A stretch of 64,000 bases of DNA from Roseobacter sp. SK209-2-6 (lineage in GTDB: Bacteria > Pseudomonadota > Alphaproteobacteria > Rhodobacterales > Rhodobacteraceae), in assembly GCF_000169455.1 (NCBI RefSeq), contig NZ_AAYC01000006.1, positions 202,096 through 266,095 of the forward strand, given 5' to 3'. The translations under genes were made by a program, and so were the position numbers. This document shows, piece by piece, positions 19,140-27,860 of the stretch; position 1 is the first letter of the stretch, and each line of letters opens with the position of its first letter. The notes below the pieces were generated by a model. That model was given only the letters and a program-made list of their open reading frames with translations. It had not been told where the DNA came from and made no database searches.

Positions 19140-19958
19140 TTACTGAAGCGGACCTGCCTGCTGCAATAGGCCACCATTGCGTACCATGTGGATCTCTTTG
19201 GCTGCCCCAGTCCTGTCATCGGTCACCACCAAAGCACCAGAGAGAGTGGCCTCCCCATTTGCGGGCGTGAAGCGCGCTTTGGGCATACCTGTCAGAAAAC
19301 GGCGCATCGGTTCCGCCTTTTCCATCCCTATAACAGAGTTGTAGTCGCCACACATCCCGGCATCGGTCAGATAGGCTGTCCCCTCTGATAGGATCTGGGC
19401 ATCTCCTGTTGGCACATGGGTATGGGTGCCCACCACCAATGAGGCACGGCCATTGCAGAAATGTCCCATGGCCATTTTCTCAGAAGTGGCCTCGCAATGC
19501 ATATCTACGATCACCGCCTGGGCCAGTCCGCCACGCGGGTGGGATTTAAGAACGCCTTCAACTGCACCAAAAGGGTCGTCAAAGGCCCGTTTCATAAAAA
19601 CCTGGCCCAGCGCCTGCGTCACCAGAACCTTGCGGCCGCCGGTGGCGTTGAACAGGCGATAGCCACGCCCAGGGGCGCCTTTGGCGAAATTCAGCGGCCG
19701 AATGATACGCGGTTCATTCTCAATGAACTGTAACATGTCCTTCTGATCAAAAGCATGATCCCCCAGCGTCAGGCAATCCGCCCCTGCATCCAGAAGCGCC
19801 TTAGCATGATCGCCGCTCAGCCCCATGCCATTGGAGGCGTTCTCGCCATTGACCACGACAAAATCGAGCCGCCACTCCTGCCGCAGACGGGGCAGGTTTT
19901 CGGTGATGGCACGGCGCCCGGCGCGGCCCATCACATCGCCAAGAAACAGAATTCGCAT
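19140..19958 (-). CDS. YmdB-type metallophosphoesterase
   Basis: 272 aa, starting MRILFLGDVMGRAGR with the first metal ligand D8. NGENASNG gives the Glu-Asn pair, and VDMHCEATSEK and GTHTHVPTGD give the later histidines. These match the TIGR00282/YmdB family of cyclic-nucleotide and 2',3'-cyclic phosphodiesterases. The usual GNH motif reads GDH here (LTLGDHAFDQ), which may be normal for alphaproteobacteria or alter the metal site. GGAAGG precedes the ATG. It lies 122 bp after the 5-formyl-THF cyclo-ligase gene and may share its transcript. Confidence 0.9.
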   Translation of the reverse strand: MRILFLGDVMGRAGRRAITENLPRLRQEWRLDFVVVNGENASNGMGLSGDHAKALLDAGADCLTLGDHAFDQKDMLQFIENEPRIIRPLNFAKGAPGRGYRLFNATGGRKVLVTQALGQVFMKRAFDDPFGAVEGVLKSHPRGGLAQAVIVDMHCEATSEKMAMGHFCNGRASLVVGTHTHVPTGDAQILSEGTAYLTDAGMCGDYNSVIGMEKAEPMRRFLTGMPKARFTPANGEATLSGALVVTDDRTGAAKEIHMVRNGGLLQQAGPLQ

Positions 19959-20080
19959 GCAGCCTTCCTAGGCTTCGCTGCCAGGCAGAACAAGATGTTG
20001 AAAGATTACAATTGCTGTTTTTGCCCGCTCTGGCGCATTTTTCGCCGCTGACTTCCTGGTCGAAACTCTAGAAACCCGCC

Positions 20081-20644
20081 CTAGCGGTCAAATTGCAGAA
20101 CACGGCTTTCGGTGACCATCATGTCCAGCGGCTGATCTGTCGGCTCAAGAGGTAGGTCCTCTGCCTCCTGCGCGTCAAAGGCAAAACCGATTGCCAGGGT
20201 GGCGCGTTTGCTGCGCAACAACTCCAGCGTACGGTCGTAAAAACCGCCGCCATAGCCCAGGCGCCCCCCCTTGGAATCAAAGGCCACCAGCGGCACCACT
20301 ACGATTTCGGGCTCAAAGAAATCATCCATTTCCGGCACCCGTGCCCCAAAAGGACCATCGCGCATAGGACCATCCGGTTGCCAGCGGCTGAACTTCAGCG
20401 GCATGGCTTCGCCTTCGATCACGGGCACGCCAACCGGACCATGGGCGGCAGCCTCTGCCATAACCGGCAGCGGATCGATCTCTGTACGGATAGGCATGTA
20501 GCCCGCCAGGGGAACACCTCGATAGCCGGCCAGAACCTCAGCCAAATGGCCCGCCACGCCCGGCAGATTGCGCGCATGGGCTTCTTTGCGGCGCGCAAAG
20601 GCGGCTTTGCGGGCGGCAGCTTTGATCTCCGTCAGATCCATCAT
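20081..20644 (-). CDS. 5-formyltetrahydrofolate cyclo-ligase
   Basis: 187-aa cytoplasmic enzyme that converts 5-formyl-THF to 5,10-methenyl-THF with ATP, returning a storage or inhibitory folate to one-carbon metabolism. The N-terminal basic helix AARKAAFARRKEAH, the substrate-site region GYMPIRTEIDPLP and the C-terminal nucleotide loop GGRLGYGGGFYDRTL are diagnostic. AGGAG lies 8 nt before the ATG. It starts 9 bp after the mgtE stop, so it is probably in one operon. No 6S RNA gene was found next to it, although that pairing occurs elsewhere. Confidence 0.95.
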   Translation of the reverse strand: MMDLTEIKAAARKAAFARRKEAHARNLPGVAGHLAEVLAGYRGVPLAGYMPIRTEIDPLPVMAEAAAHGPVGVPVIEGEAMPLKFSRWQPDGPMRDGPFGARVPEMDDFFEPEIVVVPLVAFDSKGGRLGYGGGFYDRTLELLRSKRATLAIGFAFDAQEAEDLPLEPTDQPLDMMVTESRVLQFDR

Positions 20645-20653
20645 GACAATCTC

Positions 20654-22045
20654 CTACAACAACACGGCAGCGGCGAGACCCAGAAAGGCAAAGAAACCAA
20701 CCACATCGGTTACTGTGGTCACGAAAGCGCCAGAGGCCAGCGCCGGGTCTATGTTCATCTTTTCCAATAGAATGGGAATAACCGTCCCGGCGAGCCCTGC
20801 GACGACAAGATTGATCACCATTGCGGCAGCGATCACCCAGCCCAATGCTGGCGAGCCGAACCAGATCACCCCGACAATGCCCATGACCACAGCAAAGACC
20901 ACCCCATTGACCAGCCCCACAAGGGCCTCGCGTCGGATCACCCGCCAGACATTGGAGCCGGTGAGGTCACGGGTGGCCATGGCACGTACCGCCACGGTCA
21001 GCGACTGGGTGCCGGCATTGCCCCCCATGGAGGCGACGATAGGCATCAAGACTGCCAGCGCCACCACCTGGGCAATCGCCGCTTCGAACTGGGCAATCAC
21101 CAGCGAAGCCAGCACCGCGGTCACCAGGTTGACCGCCAGCCAGGGAAAGCGCCTCTTGGTGGTTTCGATCACCCGGTCGGCAAGTGAGCTTTCGTCGCTC
21201 ACACCGGCCAGGCGCAGGATGTCTTCCTCATGTTCTTCGTCCAGAACCACCATGGCATCATCGATGGTGATGACCCCCGCCAAGCGGCCCTCACCGTCAA
21301 CTACGGGGGCTGATATCAGATGGTACTGATTGAAGGCATAGGCGACGTCTTCCTCATCCTGATCAGCAGGGATGATCTGAAAGGTTTCCTCCACCAGATC
21401 CATCAGCGGCACCTCGCGTTTGGTGCCCATGATCCGGCCAAGGGTGACATTGCCAATGGGATGCATGCGTGGGTCGACCAGAACCACATGGTAGAACTGC
21501 TCTGGCAGGTCTTCAGACTCACGCATGTAGTCAATCGCCTGACCGACGTTCCAATGCTCCGGCGCCATGACCACTTCGCGCTGCATCAAGCGCCCGGCGG
21601 AGTTCTCCGGGTAGCTTAGCGATTGCTCAACAGCGACCCGATCAGAATCCTCCAGCACATCGAGGATGGCTTCCTGCTGCGGCTCTTCCAGATCCTCAAG
21701 CAGATCAACAACATCGTCGCTTTCGAGGTCCCGGACCGCCTCGGCCAGAACCGTGGGGTTCAGGACCTCCATCACCTCTTCGCGGATGCTTTCATCCAGC
21801 TCCGAAAGGATGTCGCCGTCGAATTCCCGCCCGTAAAGCTGCAGCAGGCTTGCCCGTTCGGGGCTGCTCACCTGTTCCAGAAGGTCAGCGATATCGGCAG
21901 CGTGCAGATCATCCAGCAGCTCGGTCAGAAGCGTTTGATCGCCCCTCTCCACCGCATGAAGAACCCGGCCAACAAGTTTTCGGTCCAGATCGTAGCCATC
22001 TTCCAGATGCGCGTCTTCGCGGAGGATGCCGTCGCCTGAACTCAT
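20654..22045 (-). CDS. mgtE: Magnesium transporter MgtE
   Basis: 463 aa. The N-terminal superhelical MgtE_N domain (about 40-140) ends in acidic repeats (LESDDVVDLLEDLEE). Two CBS domains follow (about 140-265, LVDPRMHPIGNVTLGRIM and APVVDGEGRLAGVITIDDAM), then five membrane spans with GGNAGTQSLTVAVRAMA. The family is a Mg2+-gated channel closed by Mg2+ binding to the cytosolic domains. The start at 22045 follows AAAGGG; upstream ATGs at 22060 and 22165 lack ribosome-binding sites. It is the first gene of a likely mgtE/cyclo-ligase/ymdB unit. Confidence 0.96.
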   Translation of the reverse strand: MSSGDGILREDAHLEDGYDLDRKLVGRVLHAVERGDQTLLTELLDDLHAADIADLLEQVSSPERASLLQLYGREFDGDILSELDESIREEVMEVLNPTVLAEAVRDLESDDVVDLLEDLEEPQQEAILDVLEDSDRVAVEQSLSYPENSAGRLMQREVVMAPEHWNVGQAIDYMRESEDLPEQFYHVVLVDPRMHPIGNVTLGRIMGTKREVPLMDLVEETFQIIPADQDEEDVAYAFNQYHLISAPVVDGEGRLAGVITIDDAMVVLDEEHEEDILRLAGVSDESSLADRVIETTKRRFPWLAVNLVTAVLASLVIAQFEAAIAQVVALAVLMPIVASMGGNAGTQSLTVAVRAMATRDLTGSNVWRVIRREALVGLVNGVVFAVVMGIVGVIWFGSPALGWVIAAAMVINLVVAGLAGTVIPILLEKMNIDPALASGAFVTTVTDVVGFFAFLGLAAAVLL

Positions 22046-22182
22046 GTCCTGCCCTTTCATGTGTATTGTCTGCAAATTAAGAGAAGCAGCTACCAGAAAA
22101 CAATGACAATACTGCAATTTACCCAAAGCTATGCGGCGCGTATCCTGCGTTGCGCGATTTGGCAAGGAAAGGACCCCGCGAC

Positions 22183-23469
22183 ATGCAAAGCGATTTCATC
22201 CTTCAGGGACATGTGCTGTCTTATCAAGCTTCGCCTTTTGAAGGCGATGCGCCGGAGGCGGCCGCGCGCATTGATCAGGCGGTCGCAGTGAGCGGCGGCA
22301 AGATCGCTGGCGCAGGTTCGCTGGAGCACATGCAGGCGCTGCTGCCGCAGGCTGAGGTGATCCGCCATGGCGAAAAGCTGATCCTTGCGGGCTTTGTCGA
22401 TGCCCATGTGCATTATCCGCAGACCGCAATGATCGCGAGTTGGGGCAAGCGCCTCATCGACTGGCTCAACAGCTATACCTTCCCGGAAGAGATGCGCTTT
22501 GCCGACCGCGCCTATGCGGATGAGATCTCCAACCGCTACCTGGATCTGACGGTGGCCAATGGCACCACCACGGTCTGCAGCTTTGCCACCATCCACCCAG
22601 AAAGCGTTGACGCCTTTTTCACCGCTGCCCAGGCGCGCGGCCAGCGAGTTGTAGCAGGCAAGACCTGCATGAACCGCAATGCCCCGGACGGGCTGCAAGA
22701 CACTGTGCAATCGGCCTATGACGACAGCAAGGCGCTGCTGCAGCGCTGGCACGGGGTGGACCGGATCGAATATGCAATCACCCCGCGCTTCTCACCCACC
22801 TCGACCCCGGAACAGCTGGAGGTCATGGGCCAGCTCTGGGCCGAGCACTCCGACTGCCTGATGCAGACGCACTTGAGTGAGCAGCTGGATGAGATCGAAT
22901 GGGTGAAGTTCCTCTTCCCCGAAGCCCGCGACTATCTGGATACCTATGAGAAATTCGGTCTGCTAGGCGGCAAGGGCCTTTACGGCCACGCCATCCACCT
23001 GGAAGAGCGCGAGCGCCACCAGCTGCGCGAACACGGCGCGGGCCTGGTGCATTGCCCGACTTCGAATACCTTTATCGGATCGGGGCTGTTCGATATGGCC
23101 GGGCTGATGGCAGAGGGACAGAACATTGGTCTTGCGACCGATACCGGCGGCGGCTCCAGCTTCTCGATGCTGCGCACCATGGCGGCGGCCTATGAGATCG
23201 GCCAGCTGCGCGGGGTGCCGCTGCATGCCTCGCAGCTTTTGTGGCTGGCGACCCAAGGCTCGGCCCGGACCCTGCATATGGCGGACAAGATCGGCAATAT
23301 CGCCCCCGGCATGGAGGCGGATCTGGTGGTGCTGGATCTCGCATCCACGCCCGCAATTGCCCAGCGCTCCGCCTGCGCCAATGACCTGTGGGAAGCCATC
23401 TTCCCCACTGTGATGATGGGCGATGACCGCGCGGTTTCCGAGGTCTGGATCAACGGCAAGCGGCAGTAA
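22183..23469 (+). CDS. guaD: Guanine deaminase
   Basis: 428-aa amidohydrolase that deaminates guanine to xanthine in purine salvage and catabolism. The first metal motif is His75/His77 in GFVDAHVHYPQTAMIASWG, with the guanine-deaminase-specific SYTFPEEMRF after it. MQTHLSEQLDEI and HCPTSNTFIGSGLF supply later metal and substrate residues, and ATDTGGGSSFSML the catalytic aspartate. The ATG at 22183 is chosen because AAGGAAAGGA precedes it; an upstream in-frame start at 22150 is weaker. It is convergent with an 8-oxoguanine deaminase gene across a shared terminator. Confidence 0.96.
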   Translation: MQSDFILQGHVLSYQASPFEGDAPEAAARIDQAVAVSGGKIAGAGSLEHMQALLPQAEVIRHGEKLILAGFVDAHVHYPQTAMIASWGKRLIDWLNSYTFPEEMRFADRAYADEISNRYLDLTVANGTTTVCSFATIHPESVDAFFTAAQARGQRVVAGKTCMNRNAPDGLQDTVQSAYDDSKALLQRWHGVDRIEYAITPRFSPTSTPEQLEVMGQLWAEHSDCLMQTHLSEQLDEIEWVKFLFPEARDYLDTYEKFGLLGGKGLYGHAIHLEERERHQLREHGAGLVHCPTSNTFIGSGLFDMAGLMAEGQNIGLATDTGGGSSFSMLRTMAAAYEIGQLRGVPLHASQLLWLATQGSARTLHMADKIGNIAPGMEADLVVLDLASTPAIAQRSACANDLWEAIFPTVMMGDDRAVSEVWINGKRQ

Positions 23470-23521
23470 GGGCCCAGCCGGAACAGCCCTAGACCATACA
23501 ACAAAAAGTCAAGACAACAAA

Positions 23522-23545
23522 AAGGCGGCCCGGAGAGGCCGCCTT
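23522..23545. terminator. Terminator shared by the convergent deaminase genes
   Basis: Perfect 9-bp stem AAGGCGGCC / GGCCGCCTT with a 6-nt loop, followed by CCTTATTTTT on the plus strand. It lies between guaD (plus) and the 8-oxoguanine deaminase gene (minus), so it can serve both. Confidence 0.85.
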
Positions 23546-23570
23546 CCTTATTTTTACATCGTTTCCGGGC

Positions 23571-24905
23571 TTAACCTGCCAGTTGCTGCGCCAGGGACTG
23601 ATGGCGCGAAGTCACCGCCCCCATGTCGATGGTTGCCATACGCCCATCGCGGACCACCTGACGCCCCTCGACAAAGAGGTCGCGCACCCGGTCCGGCCCG
23701 GCCAGGAGCAGGGCCGCCGGGTCCCAGCTGCCGCTGGAAGCAACGCCGGAGACATCCCAAATGGCAATATCAGCGCGTTTGCCCGGCGCCAGCCTGCCGC
23801 AATCCGGGCGGCCCAGAATATCGGCGCCGCCGCGGGTGGCGATCTCCAGCGCTTCATAGGCACTCATCGCGTCAGCGCCATTTGCAACCCGCTGCAGCAG
23901 CATGGCCTGACGCGCCTCGCCAGCCAGATTGGCCATATCATTGCTGGCCGAACCATCGACGCCAAGCCCAACAGGAACCCCCGCATCCCGCATCTGCCTC
24001 ACCGGGGCGATGCCGCTGCCAAGGCGGCAGTTGGAACAGGGGCAATGCGACACGCCGGTTCTGGTGCGGGCAAAGAGGTCGATCTCCTGCCCGTCCAGCT
24101 TGACGCAATGGGCATGCCAGACATCCGGGCCTGTCCAGCCCAGCTCTTCGGCATATTGACCGGGGCGGCAGCCGAACTGGGCCTCGGAATAGGCGATATC
24201 TTCCTCGTTTTCGGCCAGATGAGTATGCAGCATGACGCCCTTGTCCCGCGCCAGAAGGGCCGCGTCGCGCATCAATTCACGACTGACGGAGAAAGGCGAA
24301 CATGGCGCTAGGCCTACGCGGCACATGGAGCCCTCTGCAGGATCGTGGAAGGCATCAACAACGCGGATCATATCTTCCAGGATGGCGGACTCTTGCTCCA
24401 CCAGGTGATCCGGCGGTAGCCCGCCCTGGCTTTCGCCAATGCTCATAGCCCCACGGGTGGGATGAAACCGTAGCCCAACCTCGCGGGCGGCATGGATGGT
24501 ATCCTCCAGCCGCGCACCATTGGGGTAAAGATACAGGTGATCCGAACTCAGGGTGCAACCAGACAACGCCAGCTCGGCCAACCCCAGCTGGGCTGAGACA
24601 AAGAACTCCTCGGGGCCAAAACGGCTCCAGATCGGATAAAGCCGCTGCAGCCAGCCAAAGAGCAGGGCATCCTGGGCACCCGGCACCGCGCGGGTCAGGT
24701 TCTGGTAGAGGTGGTGATGGGTATTCACCAAGCCCGGTGTCACCACCGCGCCGCGCCCCTGGACCACCTCGCCGCTGGTCTCAAGCCCATGCCCCAGCGC
24801 GGCCACCTGGCCGTCCCGGATCAGGATGTCAGCACCGTGCAACACTCTGCGGTCATCATCCATGGTCAGGATGGTATCGGCATTTTGAATCAGAAATTCG
24901 GCCAT
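23571..24905 (-). CDS. 8-oxoguanine deaminase (AtzB/TrzN-like amidohydrolase)
   Basis: 444-aa amidohydrolase. The metal motif THHHLYQNLTRA lies near residue 67. The segments HTHLAENEEDI, WHAHCVKLDGQEI, SHCPCSNCRLGSGIAPVR and GVDGSASNDM match 8-oxoguanine deaminases, which convert 8-oxoguanine to urate and are often labelled hydroxyatrazine-hydrolase-like. The ATG at 24905 has GGAG upstream; an earlier GTG is less likely. It faces guaD, making a small purine-base deamination locus. The distinction from other AtzB relatives rests on the SHCPCSN segment and the neighbour. Confidence 0.88.
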   Translation of the reverse strand: MAEFLIQNADTILTMDDDRRVLHGADILIRDGQVAALGHGLETSGEVVQGRGAVVTPGLVNTHHHLYQNLTRAVPGAQDALLFGWLQRLYPIWSRFGPEEFFVSAQLGLAELALSGCTLSSDHLYLYPNGARLEDTIHAAREVGLRFHPTRGAMSIGESQGGLPPDHLVEQESAILEDMIRVVDAFHDPAEGSMCRVGLAPCSPFSVSRELMRDAALLARDKGVMLHTHLAENEEDIAYSEAQFGCRPGQYAEELGWTGPDVWHAHCVKLDGQEIDLFARTRTGVSHCPCSNCRLGSGIAPVRQMRDAGVPVGLGVDGSASNDMANLAGEARQAMLLQRVANGADAMSAYEALEIATRGGADILGRPDCGRLAPGKRADIAIWDVSGVASSGSWDPAALLLAGPDRVRDLFVEGRQVVRDGRMATIDMGAVTSRHQSLAQQLAG

Positions 24906-25076
24906 TAAGCACACTCCATTTGGCCCGTTTCGGTGAATGGAGTGGAAAGAGGTCGACAGAATAGGGGCAAAGGACTCGACCTGCAGCTTTGATACCGCAG
25001 GCAGCAGGCGAAAGGCAAGGTTTGCTAAAACAAGGCCTGCGAAAACTATGGTGGCCCAAATTTAGCCCGGCTTGGC

Positions 25077-25871
25077 CTAGTCCTTGGCTTGCAACAGCTT
25101 CATTGCAGCAGCGTGCAGTTCTGGTGTTGCCGCCGCCAAAGCACGACCACCTTCATGCACCGGGCCACCTTCCCAATTGGTGACGATGCCGCCCGCAGCT
25201 TCGATCACTGCAATGGGTGCCTGGATATCATATGCATTGAGCCCCGCCTCGATCACCAGATCCGCCTGTCCAGCCGCAAGCAGAGCGTAAGCATAACAAT
25301 CCATACCATAGCGTGTCAGCTGAACTTGCCGGGCAACCCTGCGAAAGGCCTGCTCTTCGTCAGCGGTTCCAACTTCGGGGAAGGTTGAAAAGAGGATAGC
25401 CTGATCCAGGCTGCTGGTTTTGCGCACCTTGAGAGCAGTTGTACCTTGTGGGCCAGTCACTTCGCCAACACCGGCGCCGCCGGTAAATCGCTCTTGGATA
25501 TAGGGCTGGTCTATCACCCCCAGCACCGGGCCTTGATCTTCTGAAAGAGCTATCAATACGCCCCAGGTGGGTGTGCCACTGATAAACCCCCGTGTGCCAT
25601 CAATGGGATCCAATACCCAGGTCCGCCCGGATTTGCTTTCCACTGGCGGAAATTCTTCACCATGAATGCCATCCAAGGGGCGTAACTCCGCCAAGAGGGT
25701 CCGCATGGCTTCCTCGGCAGCCCTATCCGCAATTGTGACTGGATCAAAGCCTTCGCTCAGCTTGTTCTCAGTCCCCAAATCGGCCTGGCGGAAAAAGGGC
25801 AAGATTGCCGCGCGGGCCGCATCCGCAAGCCGGTGGGCAACTTCGGTATCTGATATGCTCTTCTCACTCAT
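25077..25871 (-). CDS. hisN: Inositol-monophosphatase-family histidinol-phosphatase
   Basis: 264-aa Mg2+-dependent phosphatase. Metal ligands are visible in GEEFPP (Glu), WVLDPIDGTRGFISG (Asp-Pro-Ile-Asp-Gly-Thr) and the C-terminal YDIQAPIAVIEAAGGIVTNWEGG. The GFISG/PTWGVLIAL wording is typical of the HisN branch that hydrolyses histidinol phosphate rather than inositol phosphate. The start at 25871 begins MSEKSISDTEV; earlier in-frame ATGs would add unrelated residues. No other histidine gene is adjacent, so the substrate is inferred from sequence type. Confidence 0.85.
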   Translation of the reverse strand: MSEKSISDTEVAHRLADAARAAILPFFRQADLGTENKLSEGFDPVTIADRAAEEAMRTLLAELRPLDGIHGEEFPPVESKSGRTWVLDPIDGTRGFISGTPTWGVLIALSEDQGPVLGVIDQPYIQERFTGGAGVGEVTGPQGTTALKVRKTSSLDQAILFSTFPEVGTADEEQAFRRVARQVQLTRYGMDCYAYALLAAGQADLVIEAGLNAYDIQAPIAVIEAAGGIVTNWEGGPVHEGGRALAAATPELHAAAMKLLQAKD

Positions 25872-25977
25872 GAAAGAACCGGTGCCACTAATGCGGCCCC
25901 GGTTCAAGAAAAATCCAGTTCGTGAGATTTTTTCGCCCAATTCAACCCTGAGCGCACGGGTCCGAAAAAGCGTGCTG

Positions 25978-26346
25978 TTATGCAGCGTCGCTCAGCACCC
26001 GCGCCAGTTCAAACAGGCGACGGCGTTGGTTCTCGGGAATTGAGTAGTAAGAGCGGACCAGATCCAGGGCCTCTTTGTCACCCATCAGATCATCTGGCAC
26101 TGCGGTGTTCCCGGCTGCTTTTCCATCTTCTTCCAGACCTTCAAAGAAGAAGCTCACTGGAACTTCCAGCGCGTCCGAAATATCCCAGAGCCTCGATGCG
26201 CTAACGCGGTTCGCTCCGGTTTCATATTTTTGGATCTGCTGAAATTTGATACCGACCTGTTCGGCCAGCTGCTGTTGTGTTTTTCCGATCAGCCAACGGC
26301 GGTGACGGATACGTTTTCCGACATGTACGTCCACAGGATGAGCCAT
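25978..26346 (-). CDS. XRE-family transcriptional regulator
   Basis: 122-aa protein with a helix-turn-helix of the Cro/CI type at residues 10-65 (IRHRRWLIGKTQQQLAEQVG, then KFQQIQKYETGANRVSASRLW). An acidic linker and a short helical C-terminus (ALDLVRSYYSIPENQRRRLFELARVL) follow. AGGAG lies 10 nt before the ATG at 26346; the longer in-frame start is rejected. This form is common as a stand-alone regulator in Rhodobacteraceae. The target is unknown; the 359-bp region upstream with an inverted repeat may be its operator. Confidence 0.88.
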   Translation of the reverse strand: MAHPVDVHVGKRIRHRRWLIGKTQQQLAEQVGIKFQQIQKYETGANRVSASRLWDISDALEVPVSFFFEGLEEDGKAAGNTAVPDDLMGDKEALDLVRSYYSIPENQRRRLFELARVLSDAA

Positions 26347-26705
26347 GCGTTTTCTCCTAGTTGTTCCAATAGTCCCTGCCCGGATTGCCGTGTTGCCATA
26401 GGTGTCCTTTAAAAAGTTCTGCATTCTGCGAACCACAGGTACACACGGGTACTCAACTATCACGATCAGAGCTCAACCTCTGCTCCGACTGTACGACCTT
26501 CGCGGTTGAATTCAAGCCTGCCACCACCCGGATCCCTATTGCAAATGGGCAAATGTATGATTTCACCCATCATTTTGGTGGGTCAAAATAGCCTTTTGAC
26601 TAGCTAAAAATGGCTCCCCATAAATAGCGAGGTGCAAAAATCGACTGGAACTGCCGATAGTCCAGCCCGAATCACTTGAGAAACAGACAAGGAACCCACC
26701 GTAAA
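26347..26705. other. 359-bp intergenic region between the XRE regulator and the oxidoreductase
   Basis: No gene is supported here. It is a divergent promoter region. At 26561-26587 it holds a spaced inverted repeat TTTcACCCA-N9-TGGGTcAAA with a single C/C mismatch, which could be an operator or a weak hairpin. The region from about 26590 to 26640 is AT-rich, as expected of a promoter for the plus-strand gene. Confidence 0.4.
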
Positions 26706-27665
26706 ATGCTCTGCTTGCGTGTCACTGATTTCAGCGCTCCGCCGTCCTTTTGTGACATCACCTGTGCCGATCCCGGACCTGGACAGATCCGCCTGCGTAT
26801 CCGGGCCTGCGGTTTGAACTTCGCAGATTTGCTATTGCTGAAAGGGACATACCAAGACACGCCTGACCTCCCCTTTACGCCGGGACTGGAAGTTGCAGGA
26901 GAGGTAATCGCCTTAGGTAAAGATGTCGCTAATTTTAACTTGGGCGACCGTGTCGCGGTCTTTTGCGGTAGTGGCGGACTGGCAGAAGAAGGGGTCTTTG
27001 AGGCCAGTCGCGCTATCCCAATTCCGGCAGGGATGAGTGACGAAGACGCGGCCGCAATGCTCATCGCTTACGGCACCAGTCACGTCGCTCTGGAACATTG
27101 CGCCCGACTACAATCAGGCGAGACCCTTTTGGTCACCGGTGCGGCCGGCGGAGTGGGTTTGACAGCAGTTGAAATTGGCAAATTGATGGGGGCTCGCGTG
27201 ATTGCCCATGCACGTGGAGCGGGAAAACTTAGAGCCGCTCAAAATGCCGGCGCAGACCACCTGATTGATGATAGCGAGGACCTGCGCGCGATCGTCAAAT
27301 CTCTGGGTGGTTCGGACGTCGTCTATGACGCGATTGGTGGCGGCGTCTGGAAGGACGCTTTTCGCAGCGCCAACCCTGGTGCGAGACTCCTTCCGATTGG
27401 ATTTGCCAGCGGCGAGGTTCCGCAAATTCCCGCCAATCATCTGCTGGTGAAAAACCTGACTGTGATTGGCTTTTACATCGGCGGCTACCTAAAAGCACGA
27501 CCAGAGGTGATCCGCAACTCCTTTGAGACCCTATTCAGGTGGCATGGCGAGGGACGTATCAAACCGCATGTGAGCCATGTATTGCCTTTTGAAAAGACAT
27601 TTGAAGGGCTGGAAATGCTGCGCAACCGAACCTCAACAGGCAAAGTCGTTATAACGATGTCCTGA
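26706..27665 (+). CDS. NADPH:quinone oxidoreductase (zinc-independent MDR family)
   Basis: 319-aa medium-chain reductase. A GroES-like N-terminal half contains ACGLNFADLLLLKGTYQ and PFTPGLEVAGEV, as in quinone oxidoreductases. A Rossmann half contains the nucleotide-binding VTGAAGGVGLTAVEIGKLMGA at about 137-157. No catalytic zinc cysteines are present. The expected activity is NADPH-dependent reduction of quinones or enones; the physiological substrate is unknown. The ATG at 26706 follows AAGGAA by 11 nt. It ends before a strong bidirectional terminator. Confidence 0.9.
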   Translation: MLCLRVTDFSAPPSFCDITCADPGPGQIRLRIRACGLNFADLLLLKGTYQDTPDLPFTPGLEVAGEVIALGKDVANFNLGDRVAVFCGSGGLAEEGVFEASRAIPIPAGMSDEDAAAMLIAYGTSHVALEHCARLQSGETLLVTGAAGGVGLTAVEIGKLMGARVIAHARGAGKLRAAQNAGADHLIDDSEDLRAIVKSLGGSDVVYDAIGGGVWKDAFRSANPGARLLPIGFASGEVPQIPANHLLVKNLTVIGFYIGGYLKARPEVIRNSFETLFRWHGEGRIKPHVSHVLPFEKTFEGLEMLRNRTSTGKVVITMS

Positions 27666-27750
27666 TTTTCCCAGCCTCCAGTCAGACTACCCTCCTAGGC
27701 TCTGTCCGGACTCGTGTTTTGCATGCCAGACCTACAAAAGGCGCAGAAGA

Positions 27751-27780
27751 CCAAAGGCGGCCCTCAAAGGCCGCCTTTGG
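27751..27780. terminator. Strong bidirectional terminator
   Basis: Perfect 12-bp stem CCAAAGGCGGCC / GGCCGCCTTTGG around the loop CTCAAA, between the convergent oxidoreductase and LysR genes. The AAAG/CTTT ends give short T-runs on both strands. Confidence 0.85.
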
Positions 27781-27860
27781 CAAAATTTGGAACGGTGTTT
27801 GCGCCAAGGATGCAATAAACATAGCTGATTGCACCCAGTGCAACCCAATTCCTTGACCGC

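Noticed and set aside
19959..20080. Possible 6S RNA next to the 5-formyl-THF cyclo-ligase gene
   Set aside because: The gap is only 122 bp and shows no long bulged hairpin of 6S type.
26561..26587. Inverted repeat as a terminator
   Set aside because: It lies upstream of both flanking genes, so it cannot end either; kept only as a possible operator in the gap description.
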